This document shows positions 51,188 to 58,264 of a DNA stretch of 64,000 bases, piece by piece. The DNA is taken from assembly GCF_014207905.1 (NCBI RefSeq), contig NZ_JACHLB010000002.1, positions 1-64,000 of the forward strand, in the 5' to 3' direction. The stretch comes from Flavobacterium notoginsengisoli. Lineage in GTDB: Bacteria > Bacteroidota > Bacteroidia > Flavobacteriales > Flavobacteriaceae. The translations under genes and the position numbers were made by a program. The first letter of the stretch is position 1. Each line of letters begins with the position of its first letter. Below the pieces are notes generated by a model. That model made no database searches, had not been told where the DNA came from, and worked only from the letters and a program-made list of their open reading frames with translations.

Positions 51188-51239
51188 TTTTGAAAAAATT
51201 TTAGATTCAAAAAATAACCATTAATAAAAAATAATAAAT

Positions 51240-51467
51240 ATGGAATTACCTAAATTTTTACTTGGAGACAACACTGATTTTCCAGATGATATTTTTATCA
51301 TTCACTTAGATTATCCAAGATTTATCATCAATTTGAAAGACGATGAGGTAGAGTTTTTAGAAGAAGCAGAAGATCTTGATGAGGCAGAATTAAATGCAGA
51401 AATGGAAGGATTGATCGAGAAAGCTAATGAGTTTTATGACAGAGAAGTGAATCGTTACGAAGAGTAA
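51240..51467 (+). CDS. Small acidic protein of unknown function
   Basis: 75 residues with about one third Asp/Glu. LPKFLLGDNTDFPDDIFIIHLD at the start looks like a conserved strand-turn-strand. The C-terminal half is a predicted charged helix (EEAEDLDEAELNAEMEGLIEK). It sits alone between the MATE and LTA-synthase-like genes, with an A-rich leader that could serve as ribosome binding site. No family is recognised. Confidence 0.7.
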   Translation: MELPKFLLGDNTDFPDDIFIIHLDYPRFIINLKDDEVEFLEEAEDLDEAELNAEMEGLIEKANEFYDREVNRYEE

Positions 51468-51526
51468 AGATGCACCTTTTGTGTCTTTACTTTTATTGAT
51501 TTTTTACGTTCTTATTTTATTTTTCA

Positions 51527-53458
51527 ATGAAAAAATTAAGTTATTTAAAGCCGATTTTCAATTTTATTTTAGTCGGTTTATTGATTACCACTTTAAGTCG
51601 TCTTTTTTTATTTTTCCTTTTTAAAGAAAGAGTAGAGCAGACCGAAAATTTCTGGTATATTTTTCCAATCGGTCTTAGAATGGATTTGATATTGCTTTGT
51701 TATTTGTCATTTCTGCCTGCTTTATTAATCACTTTTCTTCCAAATAAATGGCTAAAATTTACCAATAAGTTTTTGGTGATTTACAGCTTTTTATTCCTGT
51801 TTTTAATTTTATTTGTAGAATTAGCTTCGCCAGACTTTGTTAAACAATACGACACACGTCCAAATAAGATTTTCTTAGATTATCTGATTTATCCAAAAGA
51901 AGTTGTCGGAATGCTTCTGAAAAGTTATCAGACTTCTATAATTGTGACTTTCCTAATTTTGGGAATAGTACTTTATTTTGCTTTCAAAAAAGGGAAAAAG
52001 TTTTTTTATACAACAAATGCAGATTATAAGTTTAAACTAATCGTTTTTCCGTTAGTAGCTTTTCTGTTGTTTTTTGGAGCACGTTCAAGTTTAACTTCCA
52101 AACGTCCAATCAATGCCAGTAATGCTGTTTTCTCAACAGATCAGCTGACAAATACTTTGGGTTTGAATTCGTTTTATACGGTTGCTTTTGCCGCGTATTC
52201 TATCAAAAATGAAGGAAACACCAAAATGTACGGTAAAATGGATGAAGCAGAAGCAATCGCCCGTGTAAAAAAATACATGATTGCTGGACCAAATGATTTT
52301 ACAGATGCTGAGATTCCGTTTTTACATGTACGACAACCAGATTCTGTGATGAAAAAGCCATATAATTTGGTGATTTTTCTACAAGAAAGTTTAGGTGCAG
52401 AATATGTTGGAATCTTAGGAGGGAAACCATTAACGCCCGAATTTGATAAATTATCTAAAGAGGGAACTTTATTTACCAATTTGTATTGCACAGGGACAAG
52501 AAGTGTTCGCGGAATTGAAGCCGTTGTAACTGGATTTTTACCTTCGCCATCTGAAAGTGTTGTAAGATTAGGAAATTCGCAACAAGGATTTTTCACACTT
52601 GCAGATGCCTTAAAACAAAAAGGTTACGACACTAGTTTCATTTACGGCGGAATGGCAAATTTTGATAACATGGCATCATTTTTCAACGGAAATGGATTTC
52701 AGGATATTGTAGATCAAACCGATTTCGAATCTGATGGAAATAAATATGCTTTCAAAGGAACTTGGGGATATTCTGATGAAGATTTAGTAACGAAAGCCAA
52801 TCAATATTTTAAATCAAAAGGAGATAAACCATTTTTCTCTCTGATGTTTTCCACTTCCAATCATGAACCATTTGAATATCCTGCCGGAAGAATCAAACCT
52901 TATGATAAAAAACCTGCAACGGTAAACAATGCTATGAAATACGCCGATTTCTCAATTGGAAAATTCTTTGAATTGGCTAAAAAAGAAGCTTATTTTAAAA
53001 ACACTATTTTCATAGTAATTGCAGATCATAATACCAGAACGTATGGAAAGAATTTAGTTCCAATAAATAAATTCCATATTCCGGCATTTATTATGGGACC
53101 TAGAGTTCCAAAAAATGCCGTTTATGATAGATTGGCAAGTCAGATTGATATTCCTCCAACATTGTTAGCTTATTTAGGAATTCCTTTTGAAACACCAATG
53201 GTTGGTAGAAATTTAGCGAAATTAGATCCAAAAGTACAGGGAAGAGCTATTATGCAATTTAATGACATCAATGCTTTTAGAGTAGAAAATCAAGTTGTCA
53301 TTATGCAACCGAATTTGAAACCGCTTCAGTTTGAAGTTAAAAATGATACAACATTAATTCCAGTAAAATTAAATGAAGAATTGGCAAAAGATGCTTTAGC
53401 GCATGTAATTACGGCTGGAAATTTATATAAAGAAAGTAAATATAAATTAAGACGCTAA
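51527..53458 (+). CDS. LTA-synthase-family membrane sulfatase/phosphoglycerol transferase
   Basis: 643 residues. Five N-terminal membrane spans (about 10-200), then an extracellular alkaline-phosphatase-fold domain: metal ligand E in LQESLGAEY, candidate nucleophile Thr in CTGTRSVRGIEAVVTG, FSTSNHEPF and the late metal site VIADHNTRTYGK. Gram-negative members transfer phosphoglycerol or phosphoethanolamine to envelope glycans or lipids. The stop codon lies inside the CTAAGGTT repeat. Confidence 0.9.
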   Translation: MKKLSYLKPIFNFILVGLLITTLSRLFLFFLFKERVEQTENFWYIFPIGLRMDLILLCYLSFLPALLITFLPNKWLKFTNKFLVIYSFLFLFLILFVELASPDFVKQYDTRPNKIFLDYLIYPKEVVGMLLKSYQTSIIVTFLILGIVLYFAFKKGKKFFYTTNADYKFKLIVFPLVAFLLFFGARSSLTSKRPINASNAVFSTDQLTNTLGLNSFYTVAFAAYSIKNEGNTKMYGKMDEAEAIARVKKYMIAGPNDFTDAEIPFLHVRQPDSVMKKPYNLVIFLQESLGAEYVGILGGKPLTPEFDKLSKEGTLFTNLYCTGTRSVRGIEAVVTGFLPSPSESVVRLGNSQQGFFTLADALKQKGYDTSFIYGGMANFDNMASFFNGNGFQDIVDQTDFESDGNKYAFKGTWGYSDEDLVTKANQYFKSKGDKPFFSLMFSTSNHEPFEYPAGRIKPYDKKPATVNNAMKYADFSIGKFFELAKKEAYFKNTIFIVIADHNTRTYGKNLVPINKFHIPAFIMGPRVPKNAVYDRLASQIDIPPTLLAYLGIPFETPMVGRNLAKLDPKVQGRAIMQFNDINAFRVENQVVIMQPNLKPLQFEVKNDTTLIPVKLNEELAKDALAHVITAGNLYKESKYKLRR

Positions 53459-53612
53459 GGTTCTAAGTTGCTAAGATTCTAAGTTTTTATTTAGAGGATT
53501 TATATAACATTGTCACATTGAGCGAAGTCGAAATGCATTGCGGTTTCGCTCAATGTGAGAATATCGAGAAAAAACCTTAGAACCTTAGCATCTTAGCTAC
53601 TTAGTATCTTTT
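53455..53612. repeat. Nested inverted repeat: CTAAGGTT outer, TGAGCGAAGTCGAA inner
   Basis: The outer left arm starts CTAAGGTTCTAAG (53455-53467), and its TAA is the stop codon of the LTA-synthase-like gene. The right arm (from 53571) is ACCTTAGAACCTTAGCATC and runs across the meaB stop. Inside, TCACATTGAGCGAA (53513-53526) pairs perfectly with TTCGCTCAATGTGA (53545-53558). Confidence 0.9.
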
Positions 53613-54694
53613 TTAAAATATAATTTTAACAACTCAGAAGCAGCTGCAAAAGGTGAGATTTCATTGTTTTGCACTGCTTTTTTATTTTCTTCTAAAAGAG
53701 AAATAATTTCAGATTGATTGTAGAAATTTTGCTTCAATTGTTCGTTGATGGTTTCCATCATCCAGAAATGATTTTGGTCGTTTCTTTTTTCTTGAAAGAA
53801 ACCTGACTCTTTAGTCAATTCAAAATAGTCAGAAACTGTATTCCAGATTTCAGAAATACCTTCTTTAGTTATAGAACTGCATGTCGTTACTTTTGGTTCC
53901 CATTTTGATTTTTTGGGAGGAAATAAATGCAAAGCTCTATTGAAATCTACTTTCGCCTGATTGGCTTTTTTAATATTATCTCCATCCGCTTTATTGATTA
54001 CGATGGCATCTGCCATTTCCATAATTCCCCGTTTAATGCCCTGAAGTTCATCTCCAGCACCAGAAATTTTTAAAAGTAAAAAGAAATCGACCATACTGTG
54101 AACAGCGGTTTCGCTTTGGCCAACACCAACAGTTTCAATAATAATAGTATCAAAACCTGCGGCTTCGCAAAGAATAATAGTTTCTCTAGTTTTACGTGCG
54201 ACACCGCCTAAAGTTTCCCCAGAAGCACTTGGTCTGATAAATGCATTTTCATCTTTAACCAATTCTTCCATACGAGTTTTATCGCCTAGAATGCTTCCAT
54301 GCGAAAGAGAACTGCTTGGATCAACGGCCAAAACGGCAACTTTTTTGCCCAACTGAGTAAGATGTTTTCCAAAAACTTCAATAAATGTACTTTTTCCAAC
54401 ACCGGGAACACCCGTAATTCCAATGCGAATTGATTTGTTTGCGTGCGCCAAACAGCCTTGAACTACTTCATTGGCTTTTTCAAAATGATCTGGATTTGTG
54501 CTTTCAATTAAAGTAATCGCACGGCTTAGAAAAGTTCTATTGCCGTCTAAAATTCCGTTAATTAATTCTTCTGAAGTGGGTTGTTGCCTGCGTTTGTTTT
54601 TAATTTGATTAATAGCCGAAATATTGGTGATTTCGGGAGATGAAATCCCAGGTTTCTCAGAGATGTTTCCAGCTTGTTTATTCAAATTTGACAA
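53597..54694 (-). CDS. meaB: Methylmalonyl-CoA mutase-associated GTPase MeaB
   Basis: G3E-family GTPase that protects and reloads methylmalonyl-CoA mutase. 365 residues: P-loop GITGVPGVGKSTFIEVFG (about 93-110), DPSSSLSHGSILGDKTRM, ETVGVGQSE and NKADGDN. The C-terminal helix mediates dimers. Its partner genes mutA-mutB are about 40 kb away. The last codons (KKDTK) are encoded by the CTAAGGTT repeat arm, so the C-terminus has been rewritten by it. Confidence 0.95.
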   Translation of the reverse strand: MSNLNKQAGNISEKPGISSPEITNISAINQIKNKRRQQPTSEELINGILDGNRTFLSRAITLIESTNPDHFEKANEVVQGCLAHANKSIRIGITGVPGVGKSTFIEVFGKHLTQLGKKVAVLAVDPSSSLSHGSILGDKTRMEELVKDENAFIRPSASGETLGGVARKTRETIILCEAAGFDTIIIETVGVGQSETAVHSMVDFFLLLKISGAGDELQGIKRGIMEMADAIVINKADGDNIKKANQAKVDFNRALHLFPPKKSKWEPKVTTCSSITKEGISEIWNTVSDYFELTKESGFFQEKRNDQNHFWMMETINEQLKQNFYNQSEIISLLEENKKAVQNNEISPFAAASELLKLYFKKDTK

Positions 54695-54753
54695 AATACA
54701 TTATTTAGAAATGTAAAAGTACTGAAAACAAAAACAGTTTCAAAAAGTTAGTT

Positions 54754-54991
54754 AGCCACGAATCCCACGAATTCTCACGAATTTGTTATCAATTTTTTGT
54801 CATCCTGAGCGAAGTCGAAGGGCACGCAAGTAGCTCGACAAAGCTTGTTTAATGAAAAGAAACCCGACAGGTTTCAAAAACCTGTCGGGTTTGAATATTA
54901 TTATGGAATTACTTTGTGAGTCCTTCGACTTCGCTCAGGATGACATCTAGAACTTATAAAAATAATTCGTGAAAATTAGTGTAATTAGTGG
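54754..54991. repeat. Triple-nested inverted repeat
   Basis: Outer: GCCACGAATCCCACGAATT... (54754-54782) against ...TTAGTGTAATTAGTGGC (54963-54991). Middle: perfect 24-bp arms, 54798-54821 beginning TGTCATCCTGAGCGAAG and 54922-54945. Core: perfect 15-bp hairpin AAACCCGACAGGTTT (54860-54874) with AAACCTGTCGGGTTT (54878-54892), loop CAA. It fills the gap between meaB and the oxidoreductase gene. Confidence 0.93.
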
Positions 54992-54998
54992 CAAAAAA

Positions 54999-55036
54999 AC
55001 TTAGAATCTTACCCTCTTAGAAACTTAGTATCTTTT
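54999..55036. repeat. CTAAGGTT-family single arm
   Basis: ACTTAGAATCTTACC then CTCTTAGAAACTTAGTATC, ending at the oxidoreductase stop. AACTTAGTATCTTTTTT is close to the meaB-side arm at 53.6 kb (CTTAGTATCTTTTTT is shared). No partner arm was found. Confidence 0.7.
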
Positions 55037-55678
55037 TTAATATCCCGCTGTAAATCTAACTTGATGATGTTTTGGAGTTTCCACTTCATCAGCAATAACA
55101 ACCGCTAAATCTTCTACAGATAAAATACTTCTTTGCTCATCATTGAAAACCGGATTATCTAAACCTAAACGGTATTTTCCAGTTCTTCCTGTTTTAGTGC
55201 CTGCGTGCATTTCAAAAGCCGGACTAAAAAATGCCCAATCTAAATCTTTTTCTTCTTTAATGATATCTAAATAATGTCTTGCAGCATTTGCACCGTCGAA
55301 TATTTCTTTTGGAAAATCTGGAGTGTCAATTGCTTGTAAACCTGGAGCAACAAATAAACTTCCTGCACCACCGATAGTGATAAATCTTTTAACGCCAGAT
55401 TTTTTTACTGCCTCTTGAATAGCTTTAGAACCTTTCATTGAGTCCTCATAAATGTTTGGATTTGACCATCCTGGATTAAAAGCGTTTACTACAACATCAT
55501 GTCCTTTTAAAATTTCTGCCAATGCGTCTGCATTATAAACATCTGCAGCAACCCAAGTAGCATTTGCAGTATCTTTTGGAGTTCTTGCTATAGCAGTGAT
55601 TTCATGTTTTCTGTCTGAGAATTCGTTTACAAGTGCGGAACCAACAAATCCTGTTGCTCCAATAATAGCGATTTTCAT
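55037..55678 (-). CDS. NAD(P)-binding oxidoreductase (NmrA/YwnB-like)
   Basis: 213 residues, atypical SDR. IAIIGATGFVGSALVNEF is the nucleotide loop, VVNAFNPGW near residue 72, and RFITIGGAGSLFVAPG near residue 97. The catalytic Tyr is not conserved, as in NmrA-like sensors. It lies 57 bp after an Rrf2 regulator on the same strand, matching the ywnA-ywnB type pairing in Bacillus. It may act in redox or NO-linked stress. That is inference. Confidence 0.87.
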   Translation of the reverse strand: MKIAIIGATGFVGSALVNEFSDRKHEITAIARTPKDTANATWVAADVYNADALAEILKGHDVVVNAFNPGWSNPNIYEDSMKGSKAIQEAVKKSGVKRFITIGGAGSLFVAPGLQAIDTPDFPKEIFDGANAARHYLDIIKEEKDLDWAFFSPAFEMHAGTKTGRTGKYRLGLDNPVFNDEQRSILSVEDLAVVIADEVETPKHHQVRFTAGY

Positions 55679-55735
55679 AATATATAAATTTATTTAGTAA
55701 TAAAAAATGTTACAGTTTTGATTAAAAAAATAGTT

Positions 55736-56143
55736 TTAAAATTGATTCGAAAAGTCTTCCAAAGAAATATTCTGCAATTGAGCACCTACTTTTTCGTTCA
55801 TTTCGCTGTATAAAGCTTCCAGATTCTGATTGATTTTTTTTCCAACAGGACAATCAGGATTTGGCTGATTTTTAGCAAAACCTAAACCAATGGTTTCAAA
55901 AGTCATTTCAAATATTTCTTTTAATGTCAATTCGGAAGCATTTACGGCCAATTTTGTTCCGCCATTTTTTCCTTCTTTACTCTCTACAACATGATGTGCT
56001 TTTAAATTGGCAATTTCTTTCCTAACCAGAACAGGATTTAAATTCATACTTCCTGCAATAAATTCCGACGATAAATAATCGTTAGGAAACTTATGCAGTA
56101 GCGTAAGAATGTGAATCGTAATGGCAAATTTACCTGAAATCAT
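55736..56143 (-). CDS. Rrf2-family transcriptional regulator
   Basis: 135 residues. The winged helix spans about 1-65 (FAITIHILTLLHKFP to ELTLKEIFEMTFE) with the recognition helix near LNPVLVRKEIANLKAHHVV. Only one cysteine is present (NPDCPVGKKINQNLEALYSE), so it is not an IscR/NsrR-type three-cysteine Fe-S sensor but resembles YwnA/CymR-like members. Two TGTTACA sites 21 bp apart lie upstream, and one lies before the oxidoreductase. Confidence 0.9.
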   Translation of the reverse strand: MISGKFAITIHILTLLHKFPNDYLSSEFIAGSMNLNPVLVRKEIANLKAHHVVESKEGKNGGTKLAVNASELTLKEIFEMTFETIGLGFAKNQPNPDCPVGKKINQNLEALYSEMNEKVGAQLQNISLEDFSNQF

Positions 56144-56157
56144 ACTGTAATAAAATA

Positions 56158-56185
56158 TGTTACAAATTTACATTTTTTTGTTACA
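56158..56185. promoter_or_regulatory. Paired TGTTACA sites and -7 box upstream of rrf2
   Basis: TGTTACA occurs at 56158-56164 and 56179-56185, spaced 21 bp. The minus-strand -7 box TAAATTTG (56163-56170) lies between and overlaps the first. A third exact copy is at 55708-55714, in front of the oxidoreductase. It is a candidate operator for autoregulation. Confidence 0.5.
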
Positions 56186-56216
56186 CAAAATACTAATTTA
56201 ACTATTTTTTTTGAAA

Positions 56217-56402
56217 TTAGTAAAAAGTGATTAGTGAAAAGTGACTAGTAACTAGTTGTTTTTGAGATGTGAAAAGCCAATTCAAGTTTTGAAGTTGATT
56301 TGAAAAGTTCCTTGTTAATTGTTATAGGTTTAACAAAAGAAAAGCAGTAGTTACTATTTACTAAAAGAGCTAATTACTAATTACTTTTTACTAATCACTA
56401 AA
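56217..56402. repeat. Intergenic inverted repeat, AGTGATTAGTGAAAAGTG family
   Basis: Left TTAGTAAAAAGTGATTAGTG then AAAAGTGACTAGTAACTAG. Right TTACTATTTACTAAAAG then CTAATTACTAATTACTTTTT and ACTAATCACTAA. The ends pair (TTAGTAAAAAGTGATTAGT against ACTAATCACTAA-type words). It lies between the divergent rrf2 and AEC-type genes, so it is not at a gene end. Confidence 0.75.
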
Positions 56403-56413
56403 CTATAAATACT

Positions 56414-56421
56414 TATTTTTG
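56414..56421 (+). promoter_or_regulatory. -7 promoter element for the AEC transporter
   Basis: TATTTTTG, 15 bp before the ATG at 56437, which leaves a leader of only about 8-10 nt. Confidence 0.5.
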
Positions 56422-56436
56422 TGATGAACTATAGAT

Positions 56437-57348
56437 ATGAACAATTTTCTTCTAATATTTTTATTCCTTGCACTCGGTTTAGTTTTACAACGAGTAAAGC
56501 AATTTCCGACTCATATTTACAAGACATTAAATAAAATTGTTATTTATTTCTGTCTTCCGGCAATTACACTTTATCATATTCCTAAAATAAAATGGAGCAA
56601 CGAATTGCTGTTTCCAATAGGAGCGGGCTGGATTACTTATATCTTGGCTTTTTTATTTTTTCATTTTTTAGGAAGGAAAAAGGGCTGGTCGAATAAATTG
56701 ATTGGCTGTCTGATTCTAACCGCAGGATTAAGTAACAGTTCATTTTTAGGTTATCCGATTATTGAAGCTTTGTTTGGAAAAAAAGGTTTAGAAACGGCAG
56801 TTTTAGTAGATCAGCCGGGGACTTTTGTGGTGGTTTCTACACTTGGCGTTTTTACAGCGGCTTTTTATTCTAAAGGAAGTCCAAACTTTTTAGGGATATT
56901 TAAAAAGATTATTACATTTCCGCCATTTCTGATGTTTGTTTTGGCTTGTATTTTCAATGTTATGAATTACGATTTAAATGAAAATATTCAAAATGTATTA
57001 TTAAAGATAGGAAGTTTAGTTACGCCACTAGCATTACTTTCAGTTGGTTTGCAATTGACTTTTGATCGAAAAAGCCAGCACTGGAAATTCTTAAGGCTGG
57101 GACTTTTCTTTAAACTGCTATTAGTTCCGTTTGTAATTTTTGTACTGTATGTTTTTATTTTCAATCAGCGTTCGGAGGCTATTAAAATTACTTTAATGGA
57201 AACTGCAATGGCTCCAATGATCACGGGTGCAATTCTAGCTTCTACTTACGGATTGAAGCCAAAATTAAGCAGTATGATGATTGGTTTTGGAATTCCGATT
57301 TCTTTCTTAACTCTTGCTATTTGGTACTTTATCCTGAGTTTTATTTAA
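56437..57348 (+). CDS. AEC-family permease
   Basis: 303 residues with about ten membrane spans. FLFLALGLVLQRVKQFP, CLPAITLYHIP, TAGLSNSSFLGYPIIEALFG and SVGLQLTF are auxin-efflux-carrier/AEC signatures. Bacterial members carry malate, malonate or other carboxylates. The substrate is not predictable. Confidence 0.9.
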   Translation: MNNFLLIFLFLALGLVLQRVKQFPTHIYKTLNKIVIYFCLPAITLYHIPKIKWSNELLFPIGAGWITYILAFLFFHFLGRKKGWSNKLIGCLILTAGLSNSSFLGYPIIEALFGKKGLETAVLVDQPGTFVVVSTLGVFTAAFYSKGSPNFLGIFKKIITFPPFLMFVLACIFNVMNYDLNENIQNVLLKIGSLVTPLALLSVGLQLTFDRKSQHWKFLRLGLFFKLLLVPFVIFVLYVFIFNQRSEAIKITLMETAMAPMITGAILASTYGLKPKLSSMMIGFGIPISFLTLAIWYFILSFI

Positions 57349-57459
57349 TTCAAAATACTAATTAGATAGATAAAGTAGAATTTTAACTTTTTTTTACCTT
57401 TTGAATGTTTTCTACATGTATTTTTTAGTTAATTTTAGAGGAACTAAAAAAGATAAATT

Positions 57460-58098
57460 ATGTCAACATTAAGATTAGGCGATATAGCACCAGATTTCAG
57501 CGCACAAACCACGCAGGGACCAATCAATTTTCACGAATGGTTAGGAGATTCTTGGGGTGTTTTATTTTCGCATCCAGCAGATTTTACTCCTGTTTGTACA
57601 ACTGAATTGGGAACTGTAGCGAATTATGTTCCTGAATTTACCAAAAGAAATACAAAAGTTATTGCTCTGAGTGTAGATGGTTTAGATTCGCACAAAGAAT
57701 GGATTAAAGACATTAATGAAACTCAAAATACAGAAGTTAATTTCCCAATTATTGCAGATGAAGATAAAAAGGTAGCGAATTTATATGATATGCTTCATCC
57801 AAATGCAAGTGATAAATTTACAGTACGTTCTGTTTTTGTTATCGGACCTGATAAAAAAATCAAATTGACTTTAACTTATCCAGCTTCAACAGGAAGAAAT
57901 TTTGATGAATTGCTTCGCGTTATTGATAGTTTGCAATTAACGGCAAATTACAGTGTAGCAACTCCTGCAAACTGGAAAGATGGAGAAGATGTAGTAATCG
58001 CGCCTGCAATTCCAGACAGTGATATTCCTGCAAAATTCCCAAAAGGACATACACCAATAAAACCTTATTTACGTTTGACTCCGCAGCCGAATAAATAA
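57460..58098 (+). CDS. 1-Cys (Prx6-type) peroxiredoxin
   Basis: Reduces H2O2 and organic hydroperoxides. 212 residues, the Prx6 length. The peroxidatic cysteine is in HPADFTPVCTTELG (about 45-58). The catalytic His and Arg fit DRSVF-like TVRSVFVIGPDKKIKL. The C-terminal domain (KFPKGHTPIKPYLRLTPQP) is typical of Prx6 and TPx-1-Cys types. No resolving cysteine is visible, so reductant is external. Confidence 0.94.
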   Translation: MSTLRLGDIAPDFSAQTTQGPINFHEWLGDSWGVLFSHPADFTPVCTTELGTVANYVPEFTKRNTKVIALSVDGLDSHKEWIKDINETQNTEVNFPIIADEDKKVANLYDMLHPNASDKFTVRSVFVIGPDKKIKLTLTYPASTGRNFDELLRVIDSLQLTANYSVATPANWKDGEDVVIAPAIPDSDIPAKFPKGHTPIKPYLRLTPQPNK

Positions 58099-58102
58099 TT
58101 TT

Positions 58103-58264
58103 TAAGGTTCTAAGGGACTAAGGAACTTAGATTCTAAGGTTTTTAAATATAAAAGCGCTAAGATTTCAATTGTTGAAATTTTAGCGCTTTATTTTTTTTG
58201 CAAAATTTTAAAGGTGTTGAAGGAAAATCTTAGTGCCTTAGCAACTTAGTTCCTCAGAACCTTA
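58103..58264. repeat. Nested repeat: CTAAGGTT outer, terminator hairpin inner
   Basis: Outer left has TAAGGTTCTAAG (58103-58114). The outer right has AATCTTAGTGCCTTAGCAAC then CTCAGAACCTT (58253-58263), which supplies the antiporter's TAA stop. Inside, AAAGCGCTAAGATTTCAA (58152-58169) pairs with TTGAAATTTTAGCGCTTT (58173-58190), one G-U, followed by T8, a complete intrinsic terminator. Confidence 0.9.
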
